Assembly: GCF_029961025.1 (NCBI RefSeq)
Contig: NZ_JASBVP010000004.1
Location: 186,001 to 250,000 of the forward strand
Source: Mycobacterium sp.
GTDB taxonomy: Bacteria > Actinomycetota > Actinomycetes > Mycobacteriales > Mycobacteriaceae
DNA: 64,000 bases
Reading direction: 5' to 3'
Made by a program: the position numbers and the translations under genes. Within the stretch, counting starts at the first letter, position 1. Each line of letters begins with the position of its first letter. Shown here in pieces: positions 55,965-64,000 of the stretch. A model generated the notes under the pieces. It was not told the DNA's origin. It saw only the letters and a list, made by a program, of their open reading frames with translations, and ran no database searches.

Positions 55965-58867
55965 GCGCCGACGATCGCAGCCGCCCGGTCTTCATGCGGG
56001 CGGTGCGGACGTTCGCGGTGCCGATCATTTTGGTGTGGCTGCTGCTGACGTTGGCGGTGAACCTGCTGGTGCCGCCGATCGAGGTGGTCGCGAGACAGCA
56101 TGCGGTGACCATGTCACCGCAGGATGCGCCGGCGATGATCGCCGCGAAACGCATCGGCAAGAAATTTCACGAGTTCGATTCGGACAACCTGGTGATGGTC
56201 GTCCTGATCGGCGATAAAGAACTCGGCGCCGAGGCCCACCGCTACTACGACGGCTTGGTGAAAAAGCTGGAGGCGGACACCAAGCATGTCCAGCATGTCC
56301 AGAACTTGTGGGCAGACCGCATCACTGCCGCCGGTGTTCAAAGCAGCGATGGCAAAGCCGCTTACGTCCAACTCAACATCGCCGGCGACCAGGGCAGCAC
56401 CCTGGGAAACCAGTCCGTCGAGGCGGTGCGAAAGATTGTCGACAAATCCCCGCCGCCGCCCGGGATCAAGGCATACGTCACCGGTCCGGGTGCCCTCACG
56501 ACGGATATGAACGAGGCCGCCGACAAAAGCATGTTCAAAATGATGGGCGTGACCGGCGTGGTCATTATGATCATGCTCTTCATCGTTTATCGCTCCATCA
56601 GCACCGTGCTTCTGGTTCTCGTGATGGTCGGTTTCGAGATGGGCACGGCCCGGGGGATTGTCGCGATTCTCGGGAATTACGACCTATTGGGATTTTCGAC
56701 GTTCGTGGTCGCCATGCTGTCGTCACTGGCGATCGCGGCCGGAACAGATTACGCGATATTCCTGATCGGCCGCTACCACGAGGCGCGTCAGGCCGGTCAA
56801 GATCGGGAAACGGCGTACTACACGATGTTTCGGGGAACCTACCATGTCATCTTGGGCTCGGGGCTGACAATTGCCGGGGCATCGTTTTGCTTGCACTTCG
56901 CGCGGCTGGCCTACTTCAGCGCTCTGGGTATTCCGTCCGCACTGGGGTTACTGGTCGTCATCGCCGGAGCGCTGACCGTTGCTCCCGCCGTGGTGGCCGT
57001 GGCCACACGGTTCGGTCTGCTTGATCCCAAACGGATGATCAAGGCTCGCGGGTGGCGCAGGGTCGGCACTGCGGCGGTTCGCTGGCCAGCACCGATCTTC
57101 GTGGCCTCGTTGCTGATCGCCGTGGTCGGGGTGATCCTCATGCCGGGCATGAGGATCAGCTTCGACGATCGCTTCTACATTCCCGCCAGATTCCCATCCA
57201 ATATCGGATACACGGCGGCTGAGCAACATTTCAGCGCCGCCAGGCTGAACCCTGACATCCTCATGATCGACGCCGACCACGACATGCGGAATTCAAGCGA
57301 CATGATCATCTTGGACCGGATCACCAAGGATATCTTCCGCACACCCGGTATTGCCAGAATACAAAGCATCACCAGGCCGCTGGGAAGCCCGATCGAACAC
57401 ACCTCGATACCTTTTCAGGTCAGCATGCAGGCGATTCCGATCCAAGAAAACCTGCAGTTCATGAAGGACCGGATGGCCGATATGCTCAAAATGAGCGACG
57501 ACCTCGGCGTCATGATCGGGTCGATGGAGCGATTGCAGGATTTGATGCGGCAGATGACCGATACGACCCACCACATGAACATCGACATGAAAGAGCTCAA
57601 AGCCACCGTCGACGAGATGAGAGATCATCTGGCGGATTTCGATGATTTCGCCAGGCCGCTACACGGTTATGTCTTCTGGGAAAAACACTGTTTCAACATC
57701 CCGATCTGCTGGGCGACGAGATCACTATTCGACGCGCTCGATGATGTCGACAAATTCAGTGCGGACATGGACGCGTTGCTGAAGGACATGGATCATCTCG
57801 ATGCGGTGCTGCCGAAAATGCTCGCAGAGTTTCCGCCGATTATTGCGGTCTCGAAGTCCATGCGCGGCAGCCTGCTGACCATGCACAGCAGTTTCGCGGG
57901 ACTGGTGAACCAGATGGCGCGCATGACAGACACCGCCAGTGCGATGGGCGAGGCGTTTGACTCCTCGAAAACCGGCGACTACTTCTACCTGCCGCCGGAG
58001 GCGTTCGACAATCCCGACTTTCAGAAAGGGCTGAAGCTCTTCCTTTCTCCGGACGGCAAGGCGGCGCGCTTCATCATCACCCACACCGCCGATCCGGCGA
58101 CGCCCAAGGGCATCGCCGCGGTCAAGCCGGAACTCATCGCCGCCCGGGAAGCGGTGAAGGGGACGCCGCTGGCCGACGGCAAGTTCTATCTGACCGGGAC
58201 GGCGGCGGTGTACAACGACATACAAACCGGAATGAAATACGACCTTTTGATCGTGGGAATAGGGGCGCTGACACTGATTTTCGTCGTCATGGTGATGATC
58301 ACCCGCGCTTTGGTCGCCTCTTTGGTGATCGTCGGCACGGTGCTGGTGTCGCTGGGGGCCGCCTTCGGGCTCTCGGTGCTGGTGTGGCAATACCTGGTCG
58401 GCTCGGACTTGAACTGGATCGCGCCGGTGTTCGGGTTGATCATCCTGCTGGCCGTCGGATCCGACTACAACCTGCTGCTGGTGTCGCGGTTCCAGGAGGA
58501 GATCGGGGCGGGTTTACGGACCGGGATCATTCGCTCCGTGGGCGAAACGGGCCAGGTGGTCACCGCGGCGGGCCTGGTGTTCGCGTTCACCATGATGTCC
58601 ATGGTCGCCAGCGACGTGCGCTCCATCGGCCAGGCCGGCAGCACCATCGGCCTCGGTCTGCTGTTCGACACCCTGGTGGTGCGCTCGCTGATGACGCCCT
58701 CGATCGCGGCGTTGCTGGGGCGCTGGTTCTGGTGGCCGCAACGGGTGCGCCGCCGCCCGGCCAGCTATCTGCTGCGGCCCTTCGGACCGCGACGGCTGGT
58801 TCGCTCCCTGCTGTTGGGGGAGGATTCGGAGGCGGTGACCGACAGGCTTCAGGGGGTGTCTCGCTAA
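55961..58867 (+). CDS. MmpL family RND transporter
   Basis: A 968-residue MmpL of the same class as the one at 16588. Helix 1 lies at about residues 15-35, helices 2-6 at about 195-350 and helices 7-12 at about 755-930. Motifs include AAGTDYAIFLIGRYHEARQAGQ and LAVGSDYNLLLVSRFQEE. The second periplasmic domain has a methionine-rich helical hairpin (about residues 490-560), with many MxxM spacings such as MKDRMADMLKMSD. The C-terminal cytoplasmic tail is basic and longer than in the first pump. With the coupled mmpS it forms a complete export pair, probably for a lipid or siderophore. Confidence 0.94.
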   Translation: MSADDRSRPVFMRAVRTFAVPIILVWLLLTLAVNLLVPPIEVVARQHAVTMSPQDAPAMIAAKRIGKKFHEFDSDNLVMVVLIGDKELGAEAHRYYDGLVKKLEADTKHVQHVQNLWADRITAAGVQSSDGKAAYVQLNIAGDQGSTLGNQSVEAVRKIVDKSPPPPGIKAYVTGPGALTTDMNEAADKSMFKMMGVTGVVIMIMLFIVYRSISTVLLVLVMVGFEMGTARGIVAILGNYDLLGFSTFVVAMLSSLAIAAGTDYAIFLIGRYHEARQAGQDRETAYYTMFRGTYHVILGSGLTIAGASFCLHFARLAYFSALGIPSALGLLVVIAGALTVAPAVVAVATRFGLLDPKRMIKARGWRRVGTAAVRWPAPIFVASLLIAVVGVILMPGMRISFDDRFYIPARFPSNIGYTAAEQHFSAARLNPDILMIDADHDMRNSSDMIILDRITKDIFRTPGIARIQSITRPLGSPIEHTSIPFQVSMQAIPIQENLQFMKDRMADMLKMSDDLGVMIGSMERLQDLMRQMTDTTHHMNIDMKELKATVDEMRDHLADFDDFARPLHGYVFWEKHCFNIPICWATRSLFDALDDVDKFSADMDALLKDMDHLDAVLPKMLAEFPPIIAVSKSMRGSLLTMHSSFAGLVNQMARMTDTASAMGEAFDSSKTGDYFYLPPEAFDNPDFQKGLKLFLSPDGKAARFIITHTADPATPKGIAAVKPELIAAREAVKGTPLADGKFYLTGTAAVYNDIQTGMKYDLLIVGIGALTLIFVVMVMITRALVASLVIVGTVLVSLGAAFGLSVLVWQYLVGSDLNWIAPVFGLIILLAVGSDYNLLLVSRFQEEIGAGLRTGIIRSVGETGQVVTAAGLVFAFTMMSMVASDVRSIGQAGSTIGLGLLFDTLVVRSLMTPSIAALLGRWFWWPQRVRRRPASYLLRPFGPRRLVRSLLLGEDSEAVTDRLQGVSR

Positions 58868-58904
58868 TGTCCGCGCCGAGCCGGTCGGAGAGCGGCCGGA
58901 CGGG

Positions 58905-59775
58905 TTAGCGCTGCCGGGCGACGATCACCGGCGTGCACACGGTTCGCAGCACCGTTGTGCAGACCGATCCGAGCAACATGCCGGCAAAACCACTGCGCCC
59001 GGGGCTGCCCACGATGACGAGTTGGCACGATCCGGCGTGCTCGAGCAGGCGCTCCGCGGGCCGGTTGACAACGACCATGCGATGCACGGTCACGTCCGGG
59101 TAGCGTTCCTGCCAGCCGGCCAACCGCTCGGCCAGCGTTTTCTCGGCGGTCGATTGCAGGGCCGACCACGATCGCCTGGTCAACCCGGTCCATTCCCGAT
59201 TCGCCAGCGCCGGAACCTCGGCGTCGGTCCAGGCGTACAGGGCGATCAACTCGCTACCCCGCCGGGAAGCCTCGTCGAATGCGAGCGCGGTGGCCGGCTC
59301 CGACGCCGGCGAACCGTGAATGCCGACGAGCACCGGCCCCTGCAGCGGCAGTGACACCTCGCTGTGGATCACCGCGACCGGGCAGTGGGCGTAATGCACC
59401 AGCCCCGGGAGAACGGATCCGAAGGGCAGGCGTCTCACGGCCCGCTGGCCGCGGCAACCCGCGACGATCATGTCGGCTTTCTTGGACAAGTTTCTTGGAC
59501 AAGTCGACAAGCGCGGGAACCGGCGCCCCGGTGATCAGCTCACTGTTGATCGGCGGGCGGGTGGGCTCGTCGATCAGGTCCTCGACGAAGCGGACCGCCT
59601 CGGCCAGAACCTGCTGCGCCTGGCCGTTGCGCTGCGGCGAGGCGGCGACGTACACCAGGGTCAGCGCCGTGTTGCGCATCGTCGCCTCCTGGGCGGCCCA
59701 GCGCAGCGCGGCGTTCGAAGGCGAGGATTCGTCGATACCGACGACGATTCCCGGCTGCGCTACCCCGCTGGACAT
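58905..59775 (-). pseudogene. Universal stress protein gene broken by a frameshift
   Basis: The gene is a paralogue of the intact tandem-domain stress gene at 59881. The N-terminal part (MSSGVAQPGIVVGIDESSPSNA to VDLSKK) is in one frame. The rest (KADMIVAGCRGQRAVRRLPF through to GSPGRSGFAGMLLGSV and VIVARQR) is in another. The break falls exactly on a 13-bp tandem duplication at 59478-59503. The first ATP-loop (AGCRGQRAVRR) has also lost the usual spacing of glycines. It ends 37 bases after the mmpL stop, in convergent orientation. Confidence 0.88.
59478..59503. repeat. 13-bp tandem duplication causing the frameshift
   Basis: TTTCTTGGACAAG occurs twice in a row (59478-59490 and 59491-59503). 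The intact paralogue has a single unit at the same place with one base changed. Removing one unit restores the reading frame. Confidence 0.92.
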
Positions 59776-59880
59776 CTGCCGCCTCGTCCCTGCACAATCC
59801 GCTCCGCAGCTTCGACGGTACACCGCGCCGGTGCCGGTCCACAGGGGTCGCGGCGCACCAAACGACGACCGCGGTGCCGG

Positions 59881-60801
59881 CTAGCGCCGCCGGGCGACGA
59901 TCACCGGCGTGCGGGCCGCGTGCACCACCGCCGTGCTGACCGATCCGAGCAGCATTCCGGCAAAGCCGCCGCGCCCGTGGCTGCCCACGACCACCAGCTG
60001 GGCCGAGTCGGCGCGCTCGAGCAGATGCTGTGCGGGCCGGTTGGCAACCACCACCCGGTGAACGGTGACGTCGGGGTAGCGGTCCCGCCAGCCGGCCAAC
60101 CGCTCGGCCAGGGTTTCCTCGGCCTCCGATCGCAGCGCCGACCACGATGTCCGGGTCAATCCGGTCCACTCCCGGTTTGCCATGTCGGGGACCTCGGCGT
60201 CGGTCCAGGCGTACAGGGCGACCAGCTCCGCTCCCCGCCACGAAGCCTCATCGAAAGCGATGGCGGTAGCCAGCTCCGACACCGGCGAACCGTCGATCCC
60301 GACCAGCACCGGCCCGTGCGGCGGCGGCACGACCCCGTCGCGAATCACCGCCACCGGGCAGTGGGCGTGATGCACCAGCCCGGTGCTCACCGAACCCAGC
60401 AGCACGCGTTTCACCGCACCCTGGCCGCGACTGCCCACAACGACCATGTCGGCTTTCGTGGACAAGTCGACAAGCGCGGGAACCGGCGGCTCGGAGATCA
60501 GCTCGCTGCTGATTCGCGGGCGGCTGCGGTCCTCGGTCATCTCCTCGACGACCTGGACCGCGTCGGCGAGCACCTGACGTGCCCTGCCTTCCAGCTGTTG
60601 GAGGAACTCGGTCGGAACGACGCCGCCCGGCCACTGCTTCAGGATTGGTGAGCCGGGCGGGATCGGGGCCGCGGCGTATACCAGTGTCAGGGTCGCGTTG
60701 CGCATCGTCGCCTCCTGGACGGCCCAGCGCAGGGCGGCGTTCGAATGCGACGAGCCGTCGATGCCGACGACGATTCCGGGCTGCGCTACCTCGTTGGACA
60801 T
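59881..60801 (-). CDS. Tandem-domain universal stress protein
   Basis: A 306-residue protein with two UspA domains (about residues 1-150 and 158-306). Each begins with a GIDGS strand (VVGIDGSSHSNAAL, LVGIDGSPVSELAT) and ends with an ATP-binding loop: GSRGQGAVKRVLLGSVS and GSHGRGGFAGMLLGSVS. Both loops fit the G-2x-G-9x-G-S/T rule, so ATP binding is expected. In mycobacteria such proteins are often part of the hypoxia (DosR) response, and a DosR-like box lies 82-96 bases upstream. A broken paralogue lies directly downstream. Confidence 0.93.
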   Translation of the reverse strand: MSNEVAQPGIVVGIDGSSHSNAALRWAVQEATMRNATLTLVYAAAPIPPGSPILKQWPGGVVPTEFLQQLEGRARQVLADAVQVVEEMTEDRSRPRISSELISEPPVPALVDLSTKADMVVVGSRGQGAVKRVLLGSVSTGLVHHAHCPVAVIRDGVVPPPHGPVLVGIDGSPVSELATAIAFDEASWRGAELVALYAWTDAEVPDMANREWTGLTRTSWSALRSEAEETLAERLAGWRDRYPDVTVHRVVVANRPAQHLLERADSAQLVVVGSHGRGGFAGMLLGSVSTAVVHAARTPVIVARRR

Positions 60802-60882
60802 CGTGCTGCCTCGTTTCCGGAAAAATTCGGTTACGCCCGTTCGACGGTACCGACGTTAGAAGCCCGCTGGCGGGCGGGCACG

Positions 60883-60897
60883 GGGCATTGGTCCCCG
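60883..60897 (-). promoter_or_regulatory. DosR-box-like site upstream of the stress gene
   Basis: On the gene's strand the sequence reads GGGGACCAATGCCCC, close to the DosR motif as found before hspX-type genes (GGGAC plus a short spacer plus GCCC). A weaker similar string (GGTCACCAATACC) stands next to it, as in many tandem DosR sites. The match is by memory of the motif. Confidence 0.45.
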
Positions 60898-60941
60898 GTA
60901 TTGGTGACCAAACGACCTTCTGCGCGGGCCGGGCGGTGGGC

Positions 60942-62414
60942 TCACCCCGGGTAGCGCCGGGGAGTAAACACGCGGTCGCCGGAATCCGAGGGGTACCACT
61001 GGGTTTGCGAGGAGCCGATGATCAGCAGGCAGCGCATGTCGACATCGGCCGGGTCCAGGTCGGCTAATCGCACCACCGTGACCTTTTCGCCGGGTCCGGA
61101 CACGTCGCGGCCGATCACCACCGGCGTACCGGGGTTGCGATGGGCCAGCAGCACCTCGCGCATCGCGGCGACCTGCCACGTCCGGGTCTTCGACGCCGGG
61201 TTGTAGATCGCCAGCACCAGATCGGCCGCGGCCGCCGCCGACAGCCGCGCGGCGATCACCTTCCACGGTTTGAGCCGGTCCGACAACGAGAGCACCGCGT
61301 AGTCGTGGCCCAGCGGGGCGCCGACCCTGCTGGCGACGGCCTGTGCGGCGGTCATCCCGGGAACCACCCGCACGTGTACCCCCGACCACTGCTTGGCCTC
61401 CTCGAGCACCGCGGTGGCCATCGCGAACACCCCGGGATCGCCCGACGAGACCACCGCGACCGCCCGGCCCCGCTCGGCCAGCGCGCAGGCCAGCCGGGCA
61501 CGCTCCGGCTCGTCGGTGTTGTCGCTGGGATGACGACGTTGACCGACGCGGGCGGGGATTCGGTCCAGGTACCGGCGGTAGCCGACCAGGTCGGTGGCCA
61601 CGGCCAGCTCGCGGCGGCTTTCCGGTGTCATCCAGTCGGCGTGCCCGGGACCAAGGCCCACCACCACGACGGTGCCGGTCCGCGGCCGCGGCCGCCGCCC
61701 GCCCGGCAGCACCGTCAGGGAAAAGTAGGGCACGCTGGTGTCCTCGACGTCGGCGGCGGCCAGCACCCGCTGCCGGTCGGTGCTGGCCCGCTCCACGTAG
61801 ATCGCGTCGTCAAGCCGACCCGCCACCGAAAGCGCTTCCCGCACCGCAGGATAGGAGCGTCCCAGCTTGAGCACCGCGGCCGCGTCGGTGTCGGCGAGCC
61901 GGCGGGCCAGCTCGCCGACCGGCAGCGTGCCCGGCAGCACGGACAGCACCTCGTCACCGGCCACCAGCGGCGTCGCGATCGCCGCCGAGGCAGCGCTGAG
62001 CGACGTCACACCCGGGATGATCACCGCGTTGAACCGCCGCGTCAGCCGGGTGTGCAAATGCATGTAGGAGCTGTAAAACAGCGGATCACCCTCGGCCAGC
62101 AACGCCACGTCACGCCCGGCGTCGAGGTGCGCGGCGATCCGCTCGGTGGCCTCGGCGTAGAAATCTTCCAGCGCCCCGGCATAGCCGCCCGGATGATCGG
62201 TGACCTCGGTGGTCACCGGGTAGACCAGGTGCTCTTCGATCTGGCCGGGCCGCAGATACGCCTCGGCGATGCCGCGGGCGACGCTGTGGCCGTGCGGGGC
62301 GCTGTGGTAGGCCACCACGTCGGCCGAGCCGATCACGCGGGCGGCCTTGATGGTCACCAGCTCCGGATCGCCCGGGCCCAGCCCGACACCGAAAAGCGTT
62401 CCCCGCCCGGTCAT
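60942..62414 (-). CDS. cobIJ: Bifunctional CobI-CobJ precorrin methyltransferase
   Basis: A 490-residue fusion of two SAM methyltransferases: CobI (C20 methylation of precorrin-2) at about residues 1-240 and CobJ (C17 methylation with ring contraction) at about 245-490. CobI begins LFGVGLGPGDPELVTIKAARVI and has LLAEGDPLFYSSYMHL near residue 105. CobJ begins VVVVGLGPGHADWMTPESRREL and has VVSSGDPGVFAMATAVLE near residue 320. The M. tuberculosis homologue (Rv2066) is annotated cobI although it carries both parts. The ATG overlaps the cobH stop (ATGA). Confidence 0.95.
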   Translation of the reverse strand: MTGRGTLFGVGLGPGDPELVTIKAARVIGSADVVAYHSAPHGHSVARGIAEAYLRPGQIEEHLVYPVTTEVTDHPGGYAGALEDFYAEATERIAAHLDAGRDVALLAEGDPLFYSSYMHLHTRLTRRFNAVIIPGVTSLSAASAAIATPLVAGDEVLSVLPGTLPVGELARRLADTDAAAVLKLGRSYPAVREALSVAGRLDDAIYVERASTDRQRVLAAADVEDTSVPYFSLTVLPGGRRPRPRTGTVVVVGLGPGHADWMTPESRRELAVATDLVGYRRYLDRIPARVGQRRHPSDNTDEPERARLACALAERGRAVAVVSSGDPGVFAMATAVLEEAKQWSGVHVRVVPGMTAAQAVASRVGAPLGHDYAVLSLSDRLKPWKVIAARLSAAAAADLVLAIYNPASKTRTWQVAAMREVLLAHRNPGTPVVIGRDVSGPGEKVTVVRLADLDPADVDMRCLLIIGSSQTQWYPSDSGDRVFTPRRYPG

Positions 62415-63031
62415 CAGGCCCCGGTCGCGATCGCGTTGACGGCGGCCGCGGCCATCGCGCTGCCACCGCGGCGGCCCCGCACCACCAGGTAGGACATCCC
62501 CCGCGGGCGGTCGATGAGTTCCTGCTTGGCCTGCGCCGAGCCGACGAACCCGACCGGCCCGCCCAGCACCGCGACCGGTGCCGGCGCCCCTTCGTCGATG
62601 AGCTCAAGAAGCCGGAACAGCGCGGTCGGCGCGTTGCCGATCGCCAGCACCGCGCCGGCCAGCCGATCCGCCCACAGCTCCACGCCGGCCGCGGAGCGGG
62701 TGGTGCGCCGGCGGGCGGCCAGGTCGGCCGCGCGCGGATCGGCGACCAGCGACACCACCTCGTTGCCGGCGGGCAGCGTGGTGATGCCGGCGGCCACCAT
62801 CGACGAGTCGCACAACACCGGGGCCCCGCGGCGCAACGCGGCACCGGCCCCGGCGACGACGTCGTCGGTGTAGGCGACCTGCTCGGCGATATCGACCTGC
62901 CCGCAGGTATGGATCAGCCGGACCACCACGCGCGCCACGTCTTGCGGAAACCGCCTCAGGTCGGCTTCGGCCCGGATGACCGCGAACGACCGCCGATAGA
63001 TCTCTTCGGCGTCACGGATGTAGTCAAGCAC
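62414..63031 (-). CDS. cobH: Precorrin-8X methylmutase CobH
   Basis: A 205-residue enzyme that moves the C11 methyl group to C12, giving hydrogenobyrinic acid. The family signatures are [22 protein letters not shown] at the N-terminus with [15 protein letters not shown] and its catalytic His near residue 41, and [19 protein letters not shown] near the end. It starts at a GTG 4 bases after the cobG stop and ends overlapping cobIJ, so cobG-H-IJ are one coupled run. Confidence 0.95.
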   Translation of the reverse strand: MLDYIRDAEEIYRRSFAVIRAEADLRRFPQDVARVVVRLIHTCGQVDIAEQVAYTDDVVAGAGAALRRGAPVLCDSSMVAAGITTLPAGNEVVSLVADPRAADLAARRRTTRSAAGVELWADRLAGAVLAIGNAPTALFRLLELIDEGAPAPVAVLGGPVGFVGSAQAKQELIDRPRGMSYLVVRGRRGGSAMAAAAVNAIATGA

Positions 63032-63035
63032 CCGC

Positions 63036-64000
63036 TCACCCTACGGCTTGATCGGCGGATGGTGGCCCGCTGCGCCCGGAGGGGGTCGCACCGGCGGTGG
63101 TGCGCAGCAGCCGGTATCCGCCGGCGGTGGCGACGAGCACCTCGCCGGCCGGCGGGCTGCCGCAGGCCCGCTCGCAGCCGACGAAGTGGCGGTGCACGCC
63201 GGAATCCCGGGCGAGTGACCGCGCCGCGTCGGCGCGCACATCGGCCGCCGAGCGGGCGCAGCCCGGGCTGCCGGTGCAGGCACTGACCGTCAGCCACGGG
63301 GAGGCCTCGTCGACCACCAGGCCCGTCGGTGCCAGCGCCGCAAGCGCCGCAACGGCCGCGGTCTCCTCGAGGTCGCACACCAGCACCGATCGCCACGGGG
63401 TGACGACCAGCGGCGCGCCGATGTTTGCCAGGCATTCGGCCACCCGGGCGCTCAGCACCCCGAGCGGCACCGCGGCGCCCAGCGCGATGCGCCCGTCGCG
63501 CTGGGGCAGCCAGCCCACCGGCGGCCTGGTGACCGGGGCAACCGGTGTGCCGTGGGGCGCGGCACCGGGAAGCAACGCGCCGATGTCGGCCAATTCCGTT
63601 ACCCGCCACGCTGTTTTGCGGACCGCGAGGAATCGCGTCGCCAGCCCCACCAGCGTCGGCACCACCTCGGCGGGCGACAGGCGCACACCGGTGTCGCGCC
63701 CCGCCAGCAGCACCGCGACACCGTCGTGGACAACCTGCGCGCCGGCGTCGGCGCCCAGGCCGGACACATCGGCGCGCCCGTCGTCCAGGCTGAACCAGAA
63801 CCGGCCCGGCAGCCGCGCGAGCGCGGGCTCGGCCCGGATCGCCTCGTCCAGCGCGGTGACCCACCCCCGGACGTCGGCCAGACCCCCGATCCGGCCGGAC
63901 AGCGGCGACGCGACGATATTGCGGACCCGCTCATGGGTGGCCGAGGGCAACAACCCCGCCCCCGCCAGGGCGGCCGTCACCTTCGCGGGGTCGCCGACAC
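63036..64000 (-). CDS. cobG: Precorrin-3B synthase CobG, start beyond the window
   Basis: The C-terminal about 320 residues of CobG, an iron-sulfur monooxygenase related to sulfite/nitrite reductases, which makes precorrin-3B before ring contraction. Visible are [40 protein letters not shown], and the cofactor cysteines in [17 protein letters not shown] and [11 protein letters not shown] near the end. The frame is open to the last base of the window, and the usual N-terminal domain of about 45 residues is missing, so the gene continues past 64000. Confidence 0.93.
   Translation of the reverse strand, partial: VGDPAKVTAALAGAGLLPSATHERVRNIVASPLSGRIGGLADVRGWVTALDEAIRAEPALARLPGRFWFSLDDGRADVSGLGADAGAQVVHDGVAVLLAGRDTGVRLSPAEVVPTLVGLATRFLAVRKTAWRVTELADIGALLPGAAPHGTPVAPVTRPPVGWLPQRDGRIALGAAVPLGVLSARVAECLANIGAPLVVTPWRSVLVCDLEETAAVAALAALAPTGLVVDEASPWLTVSACTGSPGCARSAADVRADAARSLARDSGVHRHFVGCERACGSPPAGEVLVATAGGYRLLRTTAGATPSGRSGPPSADQAVG

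Overview
The window comes from a high-GC actinomycete, almost certainly a Mycobacterium and probably a slow grower. The gene order follows the M. tuberculosis segment that runs from ftsZ (Rv2150c) down to the cobG-cobH-cobI cluster (Rv2064-Rv2066). Encoded proteins are close to the remembered M. tuberculosis sequences of Wag31, MshC, CysQ, HisE/HisG, Mpa, Pup, PafA, PafB and TatC. Many mycobacterial hallmarks are present: mycothiol synthesis, the Pup-proteasome system, MmpS/MmpL transporters and a type VII secretion substrate. Gene names and functions rest on recognition of family motifs, without database searches.

Layout. 1-4.2 kb: the end of the division cluster (ftsZ tail, yfiH, yggS, sepF, yggT, wag31). 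4.2-15.5 kb: housekeeping genes (phosphoribosyltransferase, tRNA-Leu, M20 peptidase, PEBP protein, pyrD, uppP, a histidine phosphatase, DUF3090 and SCO1664-type proteins, cysQ, mshC, a short-chain dehydrogenase). 15.6-22.9 kb: an accessory zone with a frameshifted mmpS, an intact mmpL, a patchwork of duplicated gene pieces (PAC2 gene, DUF4126 gene, metH) and a three-gene module that looks like a type VII secretion effector set. 23-32 kb: metH, a decayed sugar transporter, hisE-hisG, a RecB-like nuclease, trmI and two paralogous secreted or lipoprotein genes. 32.3-44.4 kb: the Pup-proteasome genes mpa, dop, pup, prcB, prcA, pafA, pafB, pafC. A cpsY-cpdA pair interrupts them between prcA and pafA, and an M-box (Mg2+) riboswitch stands before cpsY. 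44.4-52.5 kb: tatA, tatC, helY, a proline-rich DUF4333 protein, a 5'-3' exonuclease, pepE, a GyrA-like/GNAT fusion and an F420-dependent biliverdin reductase homologue. 52.6-64 kb: cobL-cobM-cobK, a second and intact mmpS-mmpL pair, two universal stress genes (one broken), and cobIJ-cobH-cobG running off the end.

How the genes work together. The cob genes make the corrin used by the B12-dependent MetH in the same window. Dop and PafA process and attach Pup; Mpa and PrcA/PrcB unfold and degrade the tagged proteins; PafB/PafC form the linked DNA-damage regulator. TatA and TatC form part of the twin-arginine exporter.

The region shows active small-scale remodelling: a 405-bp near-identical direct repeat, three gene fragments joined together, a 3 x 54-bp MIRU-like repeat at the pafB/pafC coupling site, a 13-bp duplication that breaks a stress gene, and a fossil transporter. 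Several genes have a TANNNT box 6-7 nt before the start codon, which suggests leaderless transcripts. The points most worth following are the riboswitch-controlled cpsY and the duplicated, patchwork-flanked type VII module.
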